From Aphanomyces cochlioides (lineage: Eukaryota; Oomycota; Saprolegniomycetes; Saprolegniales; Verrucalvaceae): 64,000 nt of DNA. The notes under the pieces were generated by a model. That model had not been told where the DNA came from. It saw nothing but the letters and a program-made list of their open reading frames with translations, and ran no database searches. The stretch is taken from the NCBI GenBank assembly GCA_019828595.1, contig JAHQRK010000021.1:620001-684000 (forward strand), given 5' to 3'. Shown here one piece after another: positions 35,278 to 49,558 of the stretch. The stretch's first letter is position 1. Each line of letters opens with the position of its first letter. Both the position numbers and the translations under genes were made by a program.

Positions 35278-36690
35278 TTACTTGGATGGCTTTTCCAAAC
35301 GGCCGATCATCTTCGCCGGGACAACATATTCATCGTATTGCTCGCTCGTGAGATAGCCGAGCGCAACGGCCGCTTGGCGAAGCGTCGTGCCTTCTTTATG
35401 AGCCTTTTTGGCAATTTGAGCCGCCTTGTCGTAGCCAACGTGGACATTGAGCGCCGTGACGAGCATAAGCGAGTTTTCCAAGTTGTGTTGGATGCGCTCG
35501 ACGTTGGGCACGATGCCAACTACGCAGTTCTTCGTGAAGGAATCACAAGCATCACCGAGCAAGCGAGCCATCGTGACGAAGTTGTGGATGATCATCGGCT
35601 TGAAAACGTTCAATTCCAATTGGCCGTACATGCCACCGACGCTGATGGCCGTGTCGAGACCGATGACTTGCGCACAGACCATCGTCATGGCTTCACACTG
35701 CGTGGGATTCACTTTGCCAGGCATGATAGAAGAGCCTGGTTCGTTTTCGGGGAGGCTCAATTCTCCGATACCACAGCGAGGGCCCGACGCAAGCAATCGC
35801 ACGTCGTTTGCAATTTTCATGAGGCTCACGGCAAGTTGCTTGAGACTTCCCGACGCACCGACGATCGCATCATGCGCTGCAAGGGCTTCAAATTTATTTG
35901 GCGCAGTTTGGAACGGATGGCCAGTCAACACAGCGATCTTTGACGCGACGAGGACGTCAAATCCCGCTGGCGTGTTGAGTCCCGTACCGACGGCGGTGCC
36001 ACCAAGAGCCAATTCCGACAAATGGCCGAGGCGCGATTCAATTGCGCGGATCGCATGGTTAAGTTGCGCCTCGTAGCCCGAGAACTCCATCCCGAGCGTA
36101 AGCGGGGTCGCGTCCATAAGATGCGTGCGTCCAATTTTGATGATGTCGCGGAATTCCTTGGCTTTGTGGTCGAGAACAGCTTGCAGTTTACGAACGTGAG
36201 GCAGTAAATCGTCGACGACAATCGAGTAAGCGGCAATGCTCATCGCAGTCGGGAACGTATCGTTGGACGATTGACTCTTGTTGACATCGTCGTTGGGATG
36301 CATAGTCTTGGGCGTATCGAGGAGCGATCCACCCGTCAAGACATGCGCACGGTTGGCAATGACTTCATTGACGTTCATGTTGGACTGCGTGCCCGAACCA
36401 GTTTGCCACACTACGAGGGGAAACTCGTCATCCCATTTGCCGGCGGAAATTTCATCGCAGACGGTGCAAATGAGCTCCATCTTCTCGTGCGAGAGCACGC
36501 CGAGCTCGTGGTTGGCTTGCGCGGCGGCTTTCTTCACGACCGCAAAGGCCCGGATGACTTCAAGGGGCATTTTATGGCCTCCGATAGTGAAATTCTCCAT
36601 TGAACGTTGCGTTTGAGCGCCCCAATATCGAGAAGCAGCGACTTGGACGTCGCCCATCGTGTCCCGCTCGATGCGATGCGTTGTCGACAT
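35278..36690 (-). CDS. FUM1: class II fumarate hydratase
   Basis: Catalyses reversible hydration of fumarate to L-malate. A single exon of 470 residues, the usual length for the homotetrameric FumC type. Key parts: [19 protein letters not shown], the [20 protein letters not shown] block, [14 protein letters not shown] with the catalytic His, and the signature [16 protein letters not shown] with the catalytic-loop Ser. The protein starts [17 protein letters not shown] directly at the enzyme's conserved beginning, with no room for a mitochondrial presequence. A cytosolic form is therefore predicted unless an unseen 5' exon exists. Argininosuccinate lyase and aspartase are excluded by the HPNDDVN and GTGLN patterns. 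Confidence 0.96.
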   Translation of the reverse strand: MSTTHRIERDTMGDVQVAASRYWGAQTQRSMENFTIGGHKMPLEVIRAFAVVKKAAAQANHELGVLSHEKMELICTVCDEISAGKWDDEFPLVVWQTGSGTQSNMNVNEVIANRAHVLTGGSLLDTPKTMHPNDDVNKSQSSNDTFPTAMSIAAYSIVVDDLLPHVRKLQAVLDHKAKEFRDIIKIGRTHLMDATPLTLGMEFSGYEAQLNHAIRAIESRLGHLSELALGGTAVGTGLNTPAGFDVLVASKIAVLTGHPFQTAPNKFEALAAHDAIVGASGSLKQLAVSLMKIANDVRLLASGPRCGIGELSLPENEPGSSIMPGKVNPTQCEAMTMVCAQVIGLDTAISVGGMYGQLELNVFKPMIIHNFVTMARLLGDACDSFTKNCVVGIVPNVERIQHNLENSLMLVTALNVHVGYDKAAQIAKKAHKEGTTLRQAAVALGYLTSEQYDEYVVPAKMIGRLEKPSK

Positions 36691-36721
36691 CGTGTCTTTT
36701 TTTTATCTTCAAAGCTTCAAC

Positions 36722-36726
36722 CCAAT
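36722..36726 (-). promoter_or_regulatory. CCAAT-type box upstream of fumarase
   Basis: CCAAT on the + strand (ATTGG on the coding strand), 32 bp before the ATG at 36690. Confidence 0.3.
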
Positions 36727-38187
36727 CAATACATATCCGGATAATTTTATCCGGACAAGATATGAATTCGAGGAAATTCATTAAATGACCCTTTTTGAAA
36801 ATTCATTTCTTTAAAGCTCCATCAGAATTTAGCCATCTTCTCCAAGTTATCGAGGGCAGTGGCTAATGCCATGATATGACCAGGCTAAGCTCGTCTTTGA
36901 TGTCCTGAAAGGATCTCAGGATGATTGCAAAGTTGTCGTATTTTTTGAAAGTCGGGACATCACATGGAAGGCTCAAAGAGCTGTGCTGATATGCTAAATA
37001 TCTCTTTGATGTCTGACGTAGCAAGTATTCAAGACATTCCACTAGTGCTTCCTACTAGACTTGATGTATTGGCATTTACCAAACCAACAGGCCTTTATGC
37101 GTGGATTTTGATTCGGTGGGTTCAATAAGCGCGTGGAGGAGTAAGCCGTGAAAAATTGCTCTCCCAGCTTTTTGCTGGCGACTAGGCTAGCCATGGCAAG
37201 AACTGAGTCACGGTGTCGGCAAGTTCAGTTTGACTTTGTTTCAACTCAATGAGCTGGAGGTGCAAATACACTTCACCAAAATAGGGAGGTCATCGTCATT
37301 TCGCTAAAGACAGACACAACATTCTGTCGTCGATTGTGTTTTGGACAACCATGTTCTGAGGGTTTCAATGCTTTCTGTATCCTCCCGCATTCCCTCGTTC
37401 AGCTCCCGTAGGAAACATTTTAATGAAAGAGTAATCTTCGTCTATTGAATTTCCTCATCCTTGGGTGCGCTTTGTGTGGTGTGACAGTCTTGGTGCATTT
37501 GACTTAGAAACTCGGTGCTCTGATTTGCAATTTTGTCAGCAAAGAAACGATGCTATACAAAAATCAAGTATCTGGAATCAGAAATTATGCACCCCTGAAC
37601 CCCCAACCTGTCACTGTACTTCGACTCATAACGTCGCTCGCGAGACTTATGAGCGCTTGAGAGGAGTATCAAGCAAGAGAGTAACTTAGTCCAATCTGTC
37701 TGTCGTCGCTGTTTAAGAAAAAAGTTAAACATTCACCAATGTACCAGCGAGGGGGCGCGTGGATACCTGGTTGGTTTGTCTACAGCATCAACATATTTGT
37801 TGTGCTATCTTGTGTAAGAAATGATGCGCCATTTACCTTGATTTCGTAACAAGAGTCAAGGCGATCCCATTGCGAAAAGCCAAAGCAGCCACGAGGACAA
37901 CATTGAATGACTAACGTTTCTGCCAAAGTGCTCCAATTTACTGATGCTACATTTCAACAACTAGAGATCCCTGTCGCCGCTTTCTAGATCAATGACAGCC
38001 AAGCAGTGGCCATGCATGTTCCCGATGCCAAGTTCTTACATGGTGTTGCATTTCTCTGCTGGACAAAGGTGAAAGCAGAGTATATCATGTTCCAGTCGTA
38101 ATTATTGTGGAACAAGCAAACTTCACATCATGATGTGTATTTTCACGTTTTTCCTGTGGGATAAACAAATCCCAACTCTAAACATTG

Positions 38188-38230
38188 ATTGGCTTTAAAG
38201 TTAAAATTATTTCGACCAAAAATAACCAAT
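38188..38230 (+). promoter_or_regulatory. CCAAT boxes upstream of VPS13
   Basis: ATTGG at 38188-38192 and CCAAT at 38226-38230, 48-90 bp before the ATG at 38278. Confidence 0.4.
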
Positions 38231-38277
38231 TAGCGTAAAGTATCTGTTGCTTTGACACATCAGACGAGGCCGATCGC

Positions 38278-41200
38278 ATGCTCGACATCTTGTCGTCGCC
38301 GCTCAAGGGGTATTTGGCGCAGACTCTGCAGTATTATCTGTCCAAGTACCTCAAGGATATCCACTTGGAAGGATTGGGTATCTTTGGGAGCGACCTCGTC
38401 CTCAATGATCTCGAGATCAAGCGTCACGTGCTGCAAACGGCGTTGGACATTCCGTCCACGTTTGATTTTTCCCGCGGCTTCATTCGAGTACGACGGAATT
38501 TATCCATAGCTGTCATGCAATATGCAACTAAATCATTCATAGGAGCTGCGAATTCACATTCCATGGACGCAAATTCTGTCCCAGCCGATTGAAATCAAAC
38601 TTTACACAGTCGAGTTGATCCTCGTTGCCAAAGATCAGCAGCCGACTACAAGGCCACGACGCAATAGCAACGGATCTGAATGCAGTAGCCTCACGTATAA
38701 TTCCAAGTACGTCTATCTATGCAAAAACAGGCAATGTTCACCCGTTCACGGTAGACAAATCGACCCAGACAGTGCACAGCAACAAATGGAGCCACCAAAA
38801 TCGAGTTGGTTGCAAAGCATGCTGAGCAAAATCCTCGCCAATATTTCAATTCAAGTGCAATGCTTCCCCATTGACATGACATGACTAATTGCTGCTCCTG
38901 CAGATAAATAACTTGGTGCTCAAGTATGAACAAAACGATATTGTGCTCTCGTTGACTCTGGGAGTAAGTTTGTCTTGGACTTTACTTCAGTTAATTTCCA
39001 CTTGCGGACTTGAATAGCTGCTCGATGTCTACTCTGCCAATGAGGAGCGCAACTGGGCCAAAGGCTACGAAGAGCCAAAAGGAGACCACAAAACGATCTC
39101 TAAAGTTGAGAATTTTTATCAACCCATCGTAACTGTGTCTTTCGATAGCGAGTGGATGCAAAAGACATTTCCATCTTCATGGACCGATATACGAGCGACC
39201 GCCTCTCGATGGACCCAGATTCAGACATTATCCATCGTCAAGTCATTGGCTATGAGGTACAAACTAACTCAAGCTGCACACTGAAGCCATGAAGGTTCCA
39301 GTCTTGCGTCGTACAAGTTTTTCCATTCATTTGCAATTTGCGTTGCAGCCTTCAGCATTTCCTCGACAGGACAAGCTAGCCAAGCCATATATTTCGAGTC
39401 CATTCACGGATCCATTTCAAGGCAATGCCGTTGAAGGGCCAGCGCTTGTTGTGGTCAACATTTACGTCAAGGAACTTAATTTCTCGCTGAGTGATCGTCA
39501 GGTTCAAATGCTGATTGATGTTACCATTGTTGCGACGAGCAAGCAGCGATCTGTACAACAAAACGACAACACAGAGCAGTACCAGTCAGCCGTACCTCCA
39601 TCTCCATCTCCAAAGATCGCACCAAAGCCTATAAGTCAGCCACCACCACCACCTCCACCAGAAAGCTCAACCTCGTGGTCTTCTTGGGCCATGGGGATGC
39701 TTGTTGGAAGTGAAACTCCATATGAAGACGAGCTAGAGCAAGAGCTGCTGAAAGGGATTGCAGATCAGACCCCTCCACCGCCTCCCGCAGAAGAAGCCGA
39801 GCGTGTCGACGAGGCGAATTTATCGACACTCCATCTTGTTGTCGTTCGTGTCTCGATTCAGCGCGCATCACTCACGCTTCGATGCCATGAAAACAATGCA
39901 GACGACCAAGTAGATATCCCGACAGAGATGCTTCCAATTGAATTTGTTCCAGTGGCGAACATGGGTCTTGTCCAAGTTGCCGCCCATTCCAAAACAAAAA
40001 TCTCAAAAGCAGCTACTCCGATTGCTATCCTCCACGTTCAAGATGCGCTGGTTTCTTGGTGTACAAATCAAATTGTGCGTGATTTGGCAATTGATATCGC
40101 AGGCCTTTCTACCGTCGAGGCCACGCCTGATGGCCGTCAACTACTCGTGGCGGGTTCGTTTGATGCACAAAGGAGCCAAGATCTCCAGAAGGGTCGGCAA
40201 CTGGTAGTTGTGGAAGGAGAATCGTACTGGCAGCCTTTATTTGGAGAGATTGAGATGCCAACCGCAGACAATTGTGCGTGCCACGATGCAAGTTACAACT
40301 TGCCATCAATTGTGGACTTCTGGGAATCGACTCTTGAGAATTTCAAGCGAGCACAGCCCAAAGCGTGGGAAAATCGTATCCTCGAGGTGATAGAATCCAA
40401 GTTCAAATGGCCGCGAAAGAGATTGCAAAGCATTGAGCGTCTTTTGAGCGAAATAAGCCACGCTTACGACCAAAACTCGATATGGAATCATGTTCTTCCA
40501 TTTCTTGTCTTGTCCACGGCCCAGTTTGCCAACCATTCTTGCTGCTCTCGAGCAACAAACAGTGCAATACGTCTTCGCTTGGTCGAGAACGATGATACAA
40601 CGAGCTCTCAAATGGACATGTCTTTTGGCACCATCAATATCAATGTCAGCACATCGTCTATTGCAACTGGTGATGCATTTGTCGGTCGTTTGACCCTGCC
40701 GTCACAACGAACAAGTAAGGACAAGTTTGTTGCATCGAAGACCAATTCATGTCTAGGTACAGAGCTAATCGAGCCAACAGACTCAACGGACGCAGTTGAT
40801 CGTCGATTCTTGGTGCATGTATCACACGCAACAGCTCTATGCTCGACAGACGATGGTCCATTTGCATCGGTCCATGTTGCAAATTGTTTGGTATCCATTG
40901 ACCAAAGCGCAAAGAAACAATCGATTGTACTGGATGTGGGCAACCTCGGTGGTATGGTGAGCAATGTCGATGTAGTAGAGATAACGTCTGCACACACTGT
41001 CATTACTTGGAGCTTGACGTCGCCTGAATACATCGATCGTTGCACTTTCGAAGCAGCAATCAACCAGATTAAAGTGCAGTGGAATTTAACTATTGGCATC
41101 GACTTGCTGAATCGAATTGTGCCAGCCATATTGGGTACAGCAAACTTAAATCCAACTTTGATGGAAGATTTCTCGCAAATTGAATGGAATGATACTGCCT

Positions 41201-44200
41201 CGCACGACACATTTACAGCAACACTTGGTCTTTTGTCATCACAATGGATGCTTGGAAAAATTGTCGATGGCATTGACGGTAATTGCAATGTCAGTATTGG
41301 ATCCCTTGCAGCGTGTCGTCACCGACCAAAGGCGATCCGACAATTTTTTCAGACAGAGAAAACTCCATGGATATATGCTCAGTCAACGATAAATACCCAA
41401 GTTATCAGTGGAAGAACTCTCGATGTCCTCGATGTTTTGGAAATTTTAGGGTTCATAAATCGACACCAAGAGCCGCTTTCTTCATACCAAGCTGCTGATG
41501 GCACAATCAATGTCCACGCTGCTGGGTTTCAAGTAGATTGGCGAGATTGTGTGGCTTTGATGATGCTGATGCCAATGTCTGCAAAGCAACATCCAGTGGA
41601 ATCGAGGCAGTCGGTGTCTGAACCAATGACACAAATTACATTGTGGACAGTTCAAGCTAATTTAAGTTGCGCAGTGTCTAGATGGATTCTCTCTTCACAT
41701 TTAACGTTGTGTACACCCCAAATCATTGTGCAAACTGAGCCACCTCCTTCAACGTAAGTGCCACGAGAGTACTCAATTTCACGAGTACACTTTCGTAGGG
41801 TTCCCTCTGCCAACCACTTGAATGTGCGCATAATCTTGTCAGAATGGGGTCTCATCCATGGAGAATCTCGAGTTGCATGGATTCACGAGATAACTGCAAC
41901 ATTAGCGTTGATTCACGAAACTCTCGGCCATGCTAAGCATTCTGTTGAATTGGATGTCGCTGTTGCAATAAAAAAGATTCAAATGAAGCTATCCCCATAT
42001 CATGTAAGCAGGGAATCGCGCTGGGCACTCATCATGAATAGGTTGTCCTCATGCAGTTCGTTCCAGTCTTGCACCAAACTCCCAACGAAACATCCGCATC
42101 CACAACGCCTCATCATGAAAGTTCAATAGCTTGGTGCATCAAAGGTGGGGTCCAGCTTGTTCACCTATTGGTTGAAGTGAATGCACCATCGATTCAGCTC
42201 GAATTAAACGTTCATGATGTCTCCTCAGCTTGGCGCGTGGGAAATTTTCCGCCGCTGCAAGCCATCGTTACTCCATTCGACGAAATTTATCTTGACACGC
42301 AACTTCTCATCCATGAAGTTTCTATGCACGAAGAGAAGACTTTGACGCATGGCTGTTGGCTTCTTCATGGCCTTCCAACATCCACTTTACTTTCCATTTT
42401 GATGCATCTGAATCCTGGTGATGTCAGTGCATTTGCTGAAGCTGTTGGTATTGCTGACATCGACCAAGCCAAATTGGTCAATCCTCTTGTATTCTGGCAG
42501 TTCATTAGCTCATTGGTCCAACAGGCGACATCAAATCCTCCACCGCAGAGGGCGGCACTCGAACCGATTGTGTGTACTTTACATTCGTTTGCGCCTGTGA
42601 GCTACGAAAACGTTCTTTTATCTCTTTTCGGTCGAAATTATGGCAATCCACCGTACGATGCTTTCTTTCATGGGTACATGGAAGCCGTGGACATACTTTT
42701 GTCGTTGCCTGCGCTGAACGCATTGGTTTCATTCGCAATTCCGATCGCCAAGCTTTTCCCACCATCTAAATCGCATGAAAAGTCCAACAAACAATCGTTT
42801 CAGCCTCACGTTAATTTTCAAATGGAGCCTGTCCGAGTGATTTTCCCTGATGGCATGATAGTCTGCGTCGAGGGTGTCCATGTTGATACGTTGCCATTTG
42901 TCGACTTCAGCATGGAAGGGCTTCGATCCCCACCGTTTACACCATTGACAAAGAAAGCTAAAGCCAATCGACCGACTGTTTACCCCGATTCTGGCATCAA
43001 GATGATTGGGCGAATAAATAATTTGTACGCTGCAGTGACGTCGTGGACACTGTCACCAGACAACGATCCGTCGCTTGGACCATATGAAATAGGTTTGGCC
43101 CGACTCAAGTCTCAGCCTCGTATTCTATTGACCAAAGTCGATTATGTGATCCGACCATTGTTAGTTTCCATCGAATCCACAGCGCAGATATCTCTCCACA
43201 TGACAAAAATGTCGGTGGACTTGCCATACCATCGATTTTTGAATGTTCTGAACAAAGTGGACGAAATAATTGCTGTCGTTCCAAAGAATTGGCCTGAGCC
43301 ACCTCCGCGTATTGTTGAGAAGTCACAAGCACTTGGTTGTCGAATTGCTTTGGATGGTTTTGAACTTAATCTCATAAACGATAAAACTTCCATCCATGCT
43401 CGCGTCGGGTCAGTTACTTTTTCTCATTGTCTTTATCCAACCGATCAAGGTTCATTTTCCATCAAGAATATCGTGATTGGTTTTCGCGATGGTAACTCGT
43501 CATCAGAAGAAATGCTAATATGTGGGCCGTTTGCCGACCCAACAGAATGGCAATTAGCCGTAGAGAAATATCCTGATCAAATTATATCAGCAACATGGTC
43601 AATTCAAGCAGGTATGCTTACTGGTTTGGTTGAGCTCCAAGGAGTTCAATGTCATTTATCGCCTCAGTTTGTGAACTCATTGGTCGCATTTATCAAGCCT
43701 CTAGTTCGTCACGAGACACCGCAACGATCGAATCGCGATTTCACTTTGCGACGATTTGATCCCCGCACGAATGTTCCAGTTCTTGGATTCATTCAACAGT
43801 CCAAAATAAAACTTTTGGGAGCACCGAGCGTTGTAACATTGGAATCCCCTGATGCCCAAATTGCAGCAGTGTTGACTTTGGGGTCGATTTTTGCGAGTCT
43901 TCATGTGGGATATGATAGTACCGAAGTCAACTCAGTAGCCAAAATGGGCCAGTCTGTCTTGCACCAGTACTTGCCGCTAAAATACATGGACTATATGTGC
44001 ACAGTTCAGACGCTTCGAATGCAAATGCTCAGGGGGTATACGTCTTTAAATGTCCCGCTCATGGCCAAGTTTACTCGACCAGATTGGAGTGACTTTGAAC
44101 GAGCTTGGACCAAACGCCAACAAGTTCCTTTGATAGACGACGTTCAAATGCGTCTCACGGGAGATGTCAATCAAGTTTTGCTGCCATTTGAGATGCAAGT

Positions 44201-47200
44201 GATGGATGGTGCTTATTTGATTGATATGCAAATTGAAACCACTCCGTTTGAAAGTGCTTTGTGCTTTGAAACTTGGAGTATCCTCGACGCACTTGTCCGT
44301 AATGTGCAAGAAAATATCGATTCGAGCGCAAGTTTATCTCAACATGTGGAAGACAAGTACGAGCAAGAACCCAGTTTTGAGTTGTCACCTCCGACAGCTA
44401 ATGACTTCATGGAATTGGATCAATCCCTTCAACCTCGTCAGCACCCTTCTTCTGGTGAATTGGTTTTCTTGTGTGAAATTGACCAAGATGACAAGGCGGA
44501 TATTCCGCCGATGATGCGCGTCATGAACAGTGTGTCTGAAGATTTCGAGTCCTTGCTCCACTGCGTGAATGAGCCTTGGGAATCTTGCTCAAGTTCTCTA
44601 GCTTCTCTTCGCTGGAAGTACCATTTGCCTCGTCGAGTAGTTAGAATCGTGGCCTCACCTCTACCAATGCCATCCTTTGACCTTTTGGCTCATGGATGGC
44701 CTCATTTCGAAACAACCGATTCGGGAGCTCGGCTTTGTGATGTCTTGTGTGACTTGCGTTGCTGGAACATGACGCAGAATGCATATTCTTCAGTCGGAAC
44801 GTTTTATCTACCATGGGAAGAACCACTTCGAGAAGAACCAGGAGGTTCATTTGCATCCGCGTTACGAAGTTGGGTTGCTGAAGATCCAAATGAAAACAAA
44901 AGAGAACGACTACTCAAATCGACGTTTACCATGCGGGAGTTCCTCCCATCTTTCGCTAGTGCACATCAATGGGAGTTGCGTTGGCGAGTGCCAAATGGAG
45001 CCAAGCTTGAGGTAATGTTCAATATTCTTGAAAAGAAAGGATCAACACTTTTTTAGAAAGTGATGTCAGCGATAGGGGCTTCACTGGTGGCATCATTGCG
45101 CATCAGTTCCATTATTGAGTCGGAAGATCTGACTGAAGTGTCAATTTCATGTACTGTTCCTCACGTGCAGCTCACATTACTCCGTGGCCAACAAGTATTG
45201 CACGATGTTGCGAGCATCAAAATTGAAAATATTGGGCTATATTGGAGGGCAGGCGCGTCGTCGTTGCGTGTTGCTGGAGACTTAAGTGGGGAGCTACAAA
45301 ATATGGTCACGCTGTCGTCAATTCCAATTCTTCCGCGAGTGCAGCTGCAGCTATGTCATCAAGCGAAACGTAGCGGGGAAACTTCGGTAGCACTCCAATC
45401 GAGTCCGTTCCATGTGCACTTAAGTCAATATGCGATCAAGTGCCTTCTTGAATTGCCATACCTCTTTACGAAGACAAGACAAGATTTATCAGATATGCGA
45501 ATTCTCATTCGCAATGGCATTGGCCACACAGTTTACTTTCGACAGCATGGAACGTCAGAAAAGCGGTCTGTTGATGCCCATGACTCTGTTGTCTACAGTT
45601 GGCAATCGATTGAATCTCCTTTTCAACTTGAATTCGCACTCACATCTGCCCTCAATTGGTCGCTTGGATGCGATTTGAATCAACCTGGAGTACTGTACCG
45701 CGACTGCGATGATCTCGGTTCATTTTGGGTCCAAATATCGTCAGAGGGTGTTCAAACCATAGTCACTCTTCGCGCATCCATCATGATGCATAATTATATC
45801 GATCATACGCTGTTCTATCGCTTGGGTCAAAACTCCACGGCAGTACCATTAGAGCCCTGTACAAAAATGGGCAACTGTGTTTGTGCTGATGCATCGGTTA
45901 TGGTTCGCAACAATGCCAAGCTGTCTATGGGTGTCGCGTCTGGTTCGGAAATTGTTTGGAGTACAGTTCAGTCCGTTTTTCCTCCAACAGAGTTACTGGA
46001 GCCAAGCGCAACGACTGAGAATGTATCGACAGCCACGTTCGTTTCAATCCCATGCCAGCCACGGCCGTTGTACTTTTGGCTTGTTGTCAAGCGAGCAGTG
46101 TCACCTGTGGTAAGTTTTTTGCAAGTTTCTCTTTGTTATCAACTTTGATAGCTCCAACATGGGGTCGTCAATTGTGTCGACCGGTTTACTTGGCTGGAGG
46201 TTAGCGTTTGGCCAGTTCTTCAGCTTTACAATTCCCTCGCACAACCCGTTCAAATCGACATAATTGAAAAGACAACCCGTGTCTCTGAGAATAAGGTAAA
46301 CCCGCTTGACAGAATTTTCTTGAAGCGAAATAGATGTTGGATCCATCATCACGCTGGTTAATGACTTCGTACTCTCCATTGAAACAGCATACTTTCATCG
46401 TTTCCCAACAAAATCGAGGCAAACTCGTTGAGTTCGAGCTCCCTCGTTTTGTTTCCACCGAGAATGACGACGTGGCATCATATCCATCCAACGCAATTCA
46501 AATGGATCTTCCAGATGCTGGATTTCTCTGTATCTCTCGTCACAGCAGTGACATCCCAACGCGAGATATTTCCATGCTGCCTCATTTTCGATTGCGAAAC
46601 GATTTACCAGTGGATTTGATTGTTCAGCCAAACCCCAATGACACCTCGCTCCATGTGAAGGTTCCAGCAAACTCAGAGCATTATATTCCATTTCGGACAT
46701 TTGTAATTGGTGTGAAGCCGCACACAGTGCTCGTCTGGTCGAAGGAATTAGCATGGAATGATGTAGTCCAGAGAGTTGTGTGGAAGTTTCGAGTTCAAGA
46801 TTCGACAGTGGACCATCTTGTAGAAGCTGCCATGCGTTGTCATTCAAATCCTTTGCCGTGCCAAACCCGAGCCATCACTATAGCCCCCCGCTTCCTCGTT
46901 GTCAACTCATCTGTTAGTGCATTTGCTGGCTCTGTCTGTAATAAATGGCGTAGGAATGGTCACTCAAGGTCAAGCCTCCAAGCAATGGCTCCAATGCACC
47001 AGCCTTGGTAAGAGAGGGTTATTTTCCCATCCCAAATTCTTGTAGGATCTAAGACAGGGGGCATCTTGGTGGCTCTGGAGTTTGGATGAGACAGTGTTCA
47101 GTGCTCGCTCGACCCTAACAAGTGGTTTGGCTTGGATTCGACATCGACTTAGCAGTGACACTGCAAAGGCTCCTCTTTCGTTTAGTCTCTCAGCTGCGGG

Positions 47201-49558
47201 GCTCGAATGGTCATACGATATCACCGTGGAATCCAAAGTGTCTCGGAGAAGAATTGTTCTTCCTCATCCTCAAAATCGGCATTTGCTTGTTACAATGCAC
47301 ACGATCTTGGCCGGAGATTCAACTATTTTAACACTCTCGCACGATTTGCAGCCACCCGTTATTTTCCAGAACCAAATCAACTGCTATCTCGGTGCCGCTT
47401 TGGATAGCACTCCTGTAATGATTGGCGCTAACTACGCTCTTGAGTACGACTGGGCCATACAGTCAAGTGTCCTTCAGCCGGGCATTGAGAGTGTTTTCGA
47501 GAACAAACCAGACCCTTCCATTAGATTTCGATTGTGTCATGCCGATTCGTGGTCGAATGCGTTGTGGATGGCTGAAGGAATCCAATTTGCGAAGTGGAGC
47601 GGACTTGTTGTGCTATTGACCATTTTTAAACGCGCAGGCACGTGGATTGTCCGTATGGAATGCATTGAAGGGCCATACACAAACGTAGCACCCATGGCGT
47701 TGCCAAGACAACGAAAGCATCATGTTTGCATCGACATAGCACTCAACGAATTGATCTTGAGCTTGTTCGACGAAAACCATCTTGACCACCATGCGTATGC
47801 TGAAATATGCCGACTCTCCGCCAAGCAGTTGCATTTGTCCATCTTGTCGTCAGATCAAAGCATTCCAGAGACAGCAAAACCAAGATTTCGTCGAGGCTAT
47901 TTTGACTACCTGGAAGGCTTTTCCACGTATTGGGTTCATGTGGAGTCTCTGGAGCTTATGCATTTGTTTCCGGATTGCAACTTTCCAGTAATTCTGTCAT
48001 CGACACAGCAGAATAAAATACACAGTCAAAGGACTGACACAGCTCTTCTTGCCAAAGACATTCCTCTCACGGGCGCCTTGTCTGTTCGTGTTATCTTGAC
48101 TAATCCGACACTCGAATCCCATGCCGTTCCTCATTTGCACGCGGTTGACCTTGCTATAGCTCCTCTTGTTATTCAGGTTGTCTAAAACGTTCGGACATTG
48201 TAATCGTTCTTTGATATAGGTCGAAGACACGCTGATTAGTAAGGTTATTTTGTGGTTGGCACCTCTTCAGTCAGCGTTGGCTTTCGAAGAAGCTACTTCG
48301 ACACCATCAATGCGTGCAGTTCAACCAAAGATCTTTATCGAGCGCCTGTCAATCCGACCGATTGTCTTGACTATCACAGCTCAGGCTCTATATGGTCTCG
48401 ACAGAACGCCATTAACTTTTTCTGCAGTTGAGCTAACTCAGGTGTTTTGTCCAGCCGATCAACTGATCAAGGACGTCGCCGCCAATTACGTTGCCGATGC
48501 GCTTGTGCATAGCCCTATGGTACTCATGTCACTTAACTGCTTTGGCAATCCAGCGTAAGTCGTGCAATTTTGAATGTAGCTTCATCTTTGAGTAGAGGGT
48601 TTTTCCGAGACATGAGCACTGGTGTCCAAGATTTGGTGCGTCTTCCACTTGTTGCTATCACTGAAGAAGGGTACAATCCGTACAGCGTCACTAAAGGTGT
48701 GCTTCAAGGCACTGCTTCGTTCTTTACACATGCCTCGGTACGTGACGAGTCCAAGCTTATGGTGCTCAAATTTTTGCAGGTCGCAGCTCTCACTTCAGTG
48801 TCTGGAGTCGCACTCGCTATTTCCCGATCAATGGATCACCTTGCTTTGCCAGAGCCGAGGCGTCCACAACTCATACCATCAACTTTTGCCTCTGGTTTGT
48901 CGAATGGGCTCGAATCTCTGGGAAGTTCTGTTGTTGGAGCTGCAACAGGCGTCATCAGGACACCACTTACAGTATATCGGGACAATCAAGCCCACGGCAA
49001 AGACACAGGTGCATACTGGCAGCATTATTGCCTTGCAATTAAACGATCATAGGACTTGGTGCGGGCATACTTGGTGTCGGAAAAGGTTTAGTAGGAATTG
49101 TTGCACAGCCTATGGGCGGTGTTGCGTCTCTTGTCTCGATGACTTCGCAAGGTCTCCTGGTCGAAATGGGTTTCGGGCCAAGCCATCCATCGGCACTTCG
49201 TATGGCAGTTGTTCGTCATGCCAAATTGCATGTTCGGTGGAAAATCCTTGCGGACAAAGATATTCCAGGCGATATCGAGTTTGCTGATGCCGATTATCTT
49301 GATCAGGCTAATCCCACGAGGGTTTTGCTCGTCGTTTCCCCAACTCATGCATACATTGTGGACAAAGCCACTGAGGTGGTTCGTTGTGAACTAGCACTTG
49401 GTCAAGTCTCAGCCATGGAACAAAGTGTGGTAGAGCCATCAAAACTCGATCTAGGTATTGGCCTTCCAACCCTCAAAATTGAATGGCATCGGTTTCGTCT
49501 CGCACCAGTTGACCGACGGCGACTTGGTAGTCTTGTTGCAAGGCTAAAAAAGTGGTAA
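38278..49558 (+). CDS. VPS13: VPS13-family bridge-like lipid-transfer protein
   Basis: VPS13 proteins form a hydrophobic groove that moves phospholipids between organelles at contact sites. Exons: 38278-38487, 38543-38706, 38755-38854, 38904-38963, 39018-39104, 39149-39256, 39295-41753, 41799-42003, 42042-45011, 45057-46109, 46152-46295, 46334-46912, 46954-47007, 47046-48176, 48220-48554, 48596-49008 and 49053-49558. They total 10,578 nt, 3,525 aa. The chorein N-domain opens MLDILSSPLKGYLAQTLQYY and continues IHIPWTQILSQPIEIKL. A Pro-rich linker lies near residue 360. The adaptor-binding VAB/SHR-BD region is around 2,600-2,900 (ITIAPRFLVVNSS). The C-terminal helices (STGVQDLVRLPLVAITEEGY, GILGVGKGLVGIVAQPMGG) and a PH-like end match VPS13. 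The A/C/D versus B subclass is undecided. Confidence 0.93.

Larger units (their letters stand above)
36691..38277. other. long spacer between divergent fumarase and VPS13
   Basis: No recognisable gene. Near the fumarase start it holds two TATCCGGA words (36734-36741 and 36748-36755), like the ends of the small element at 56.6 kb. The middle (37.0-38.1 kb) is low in coding signal; a 74-residue (+) frame at 37465-37689 is not recognised. Confidence 0.45.
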
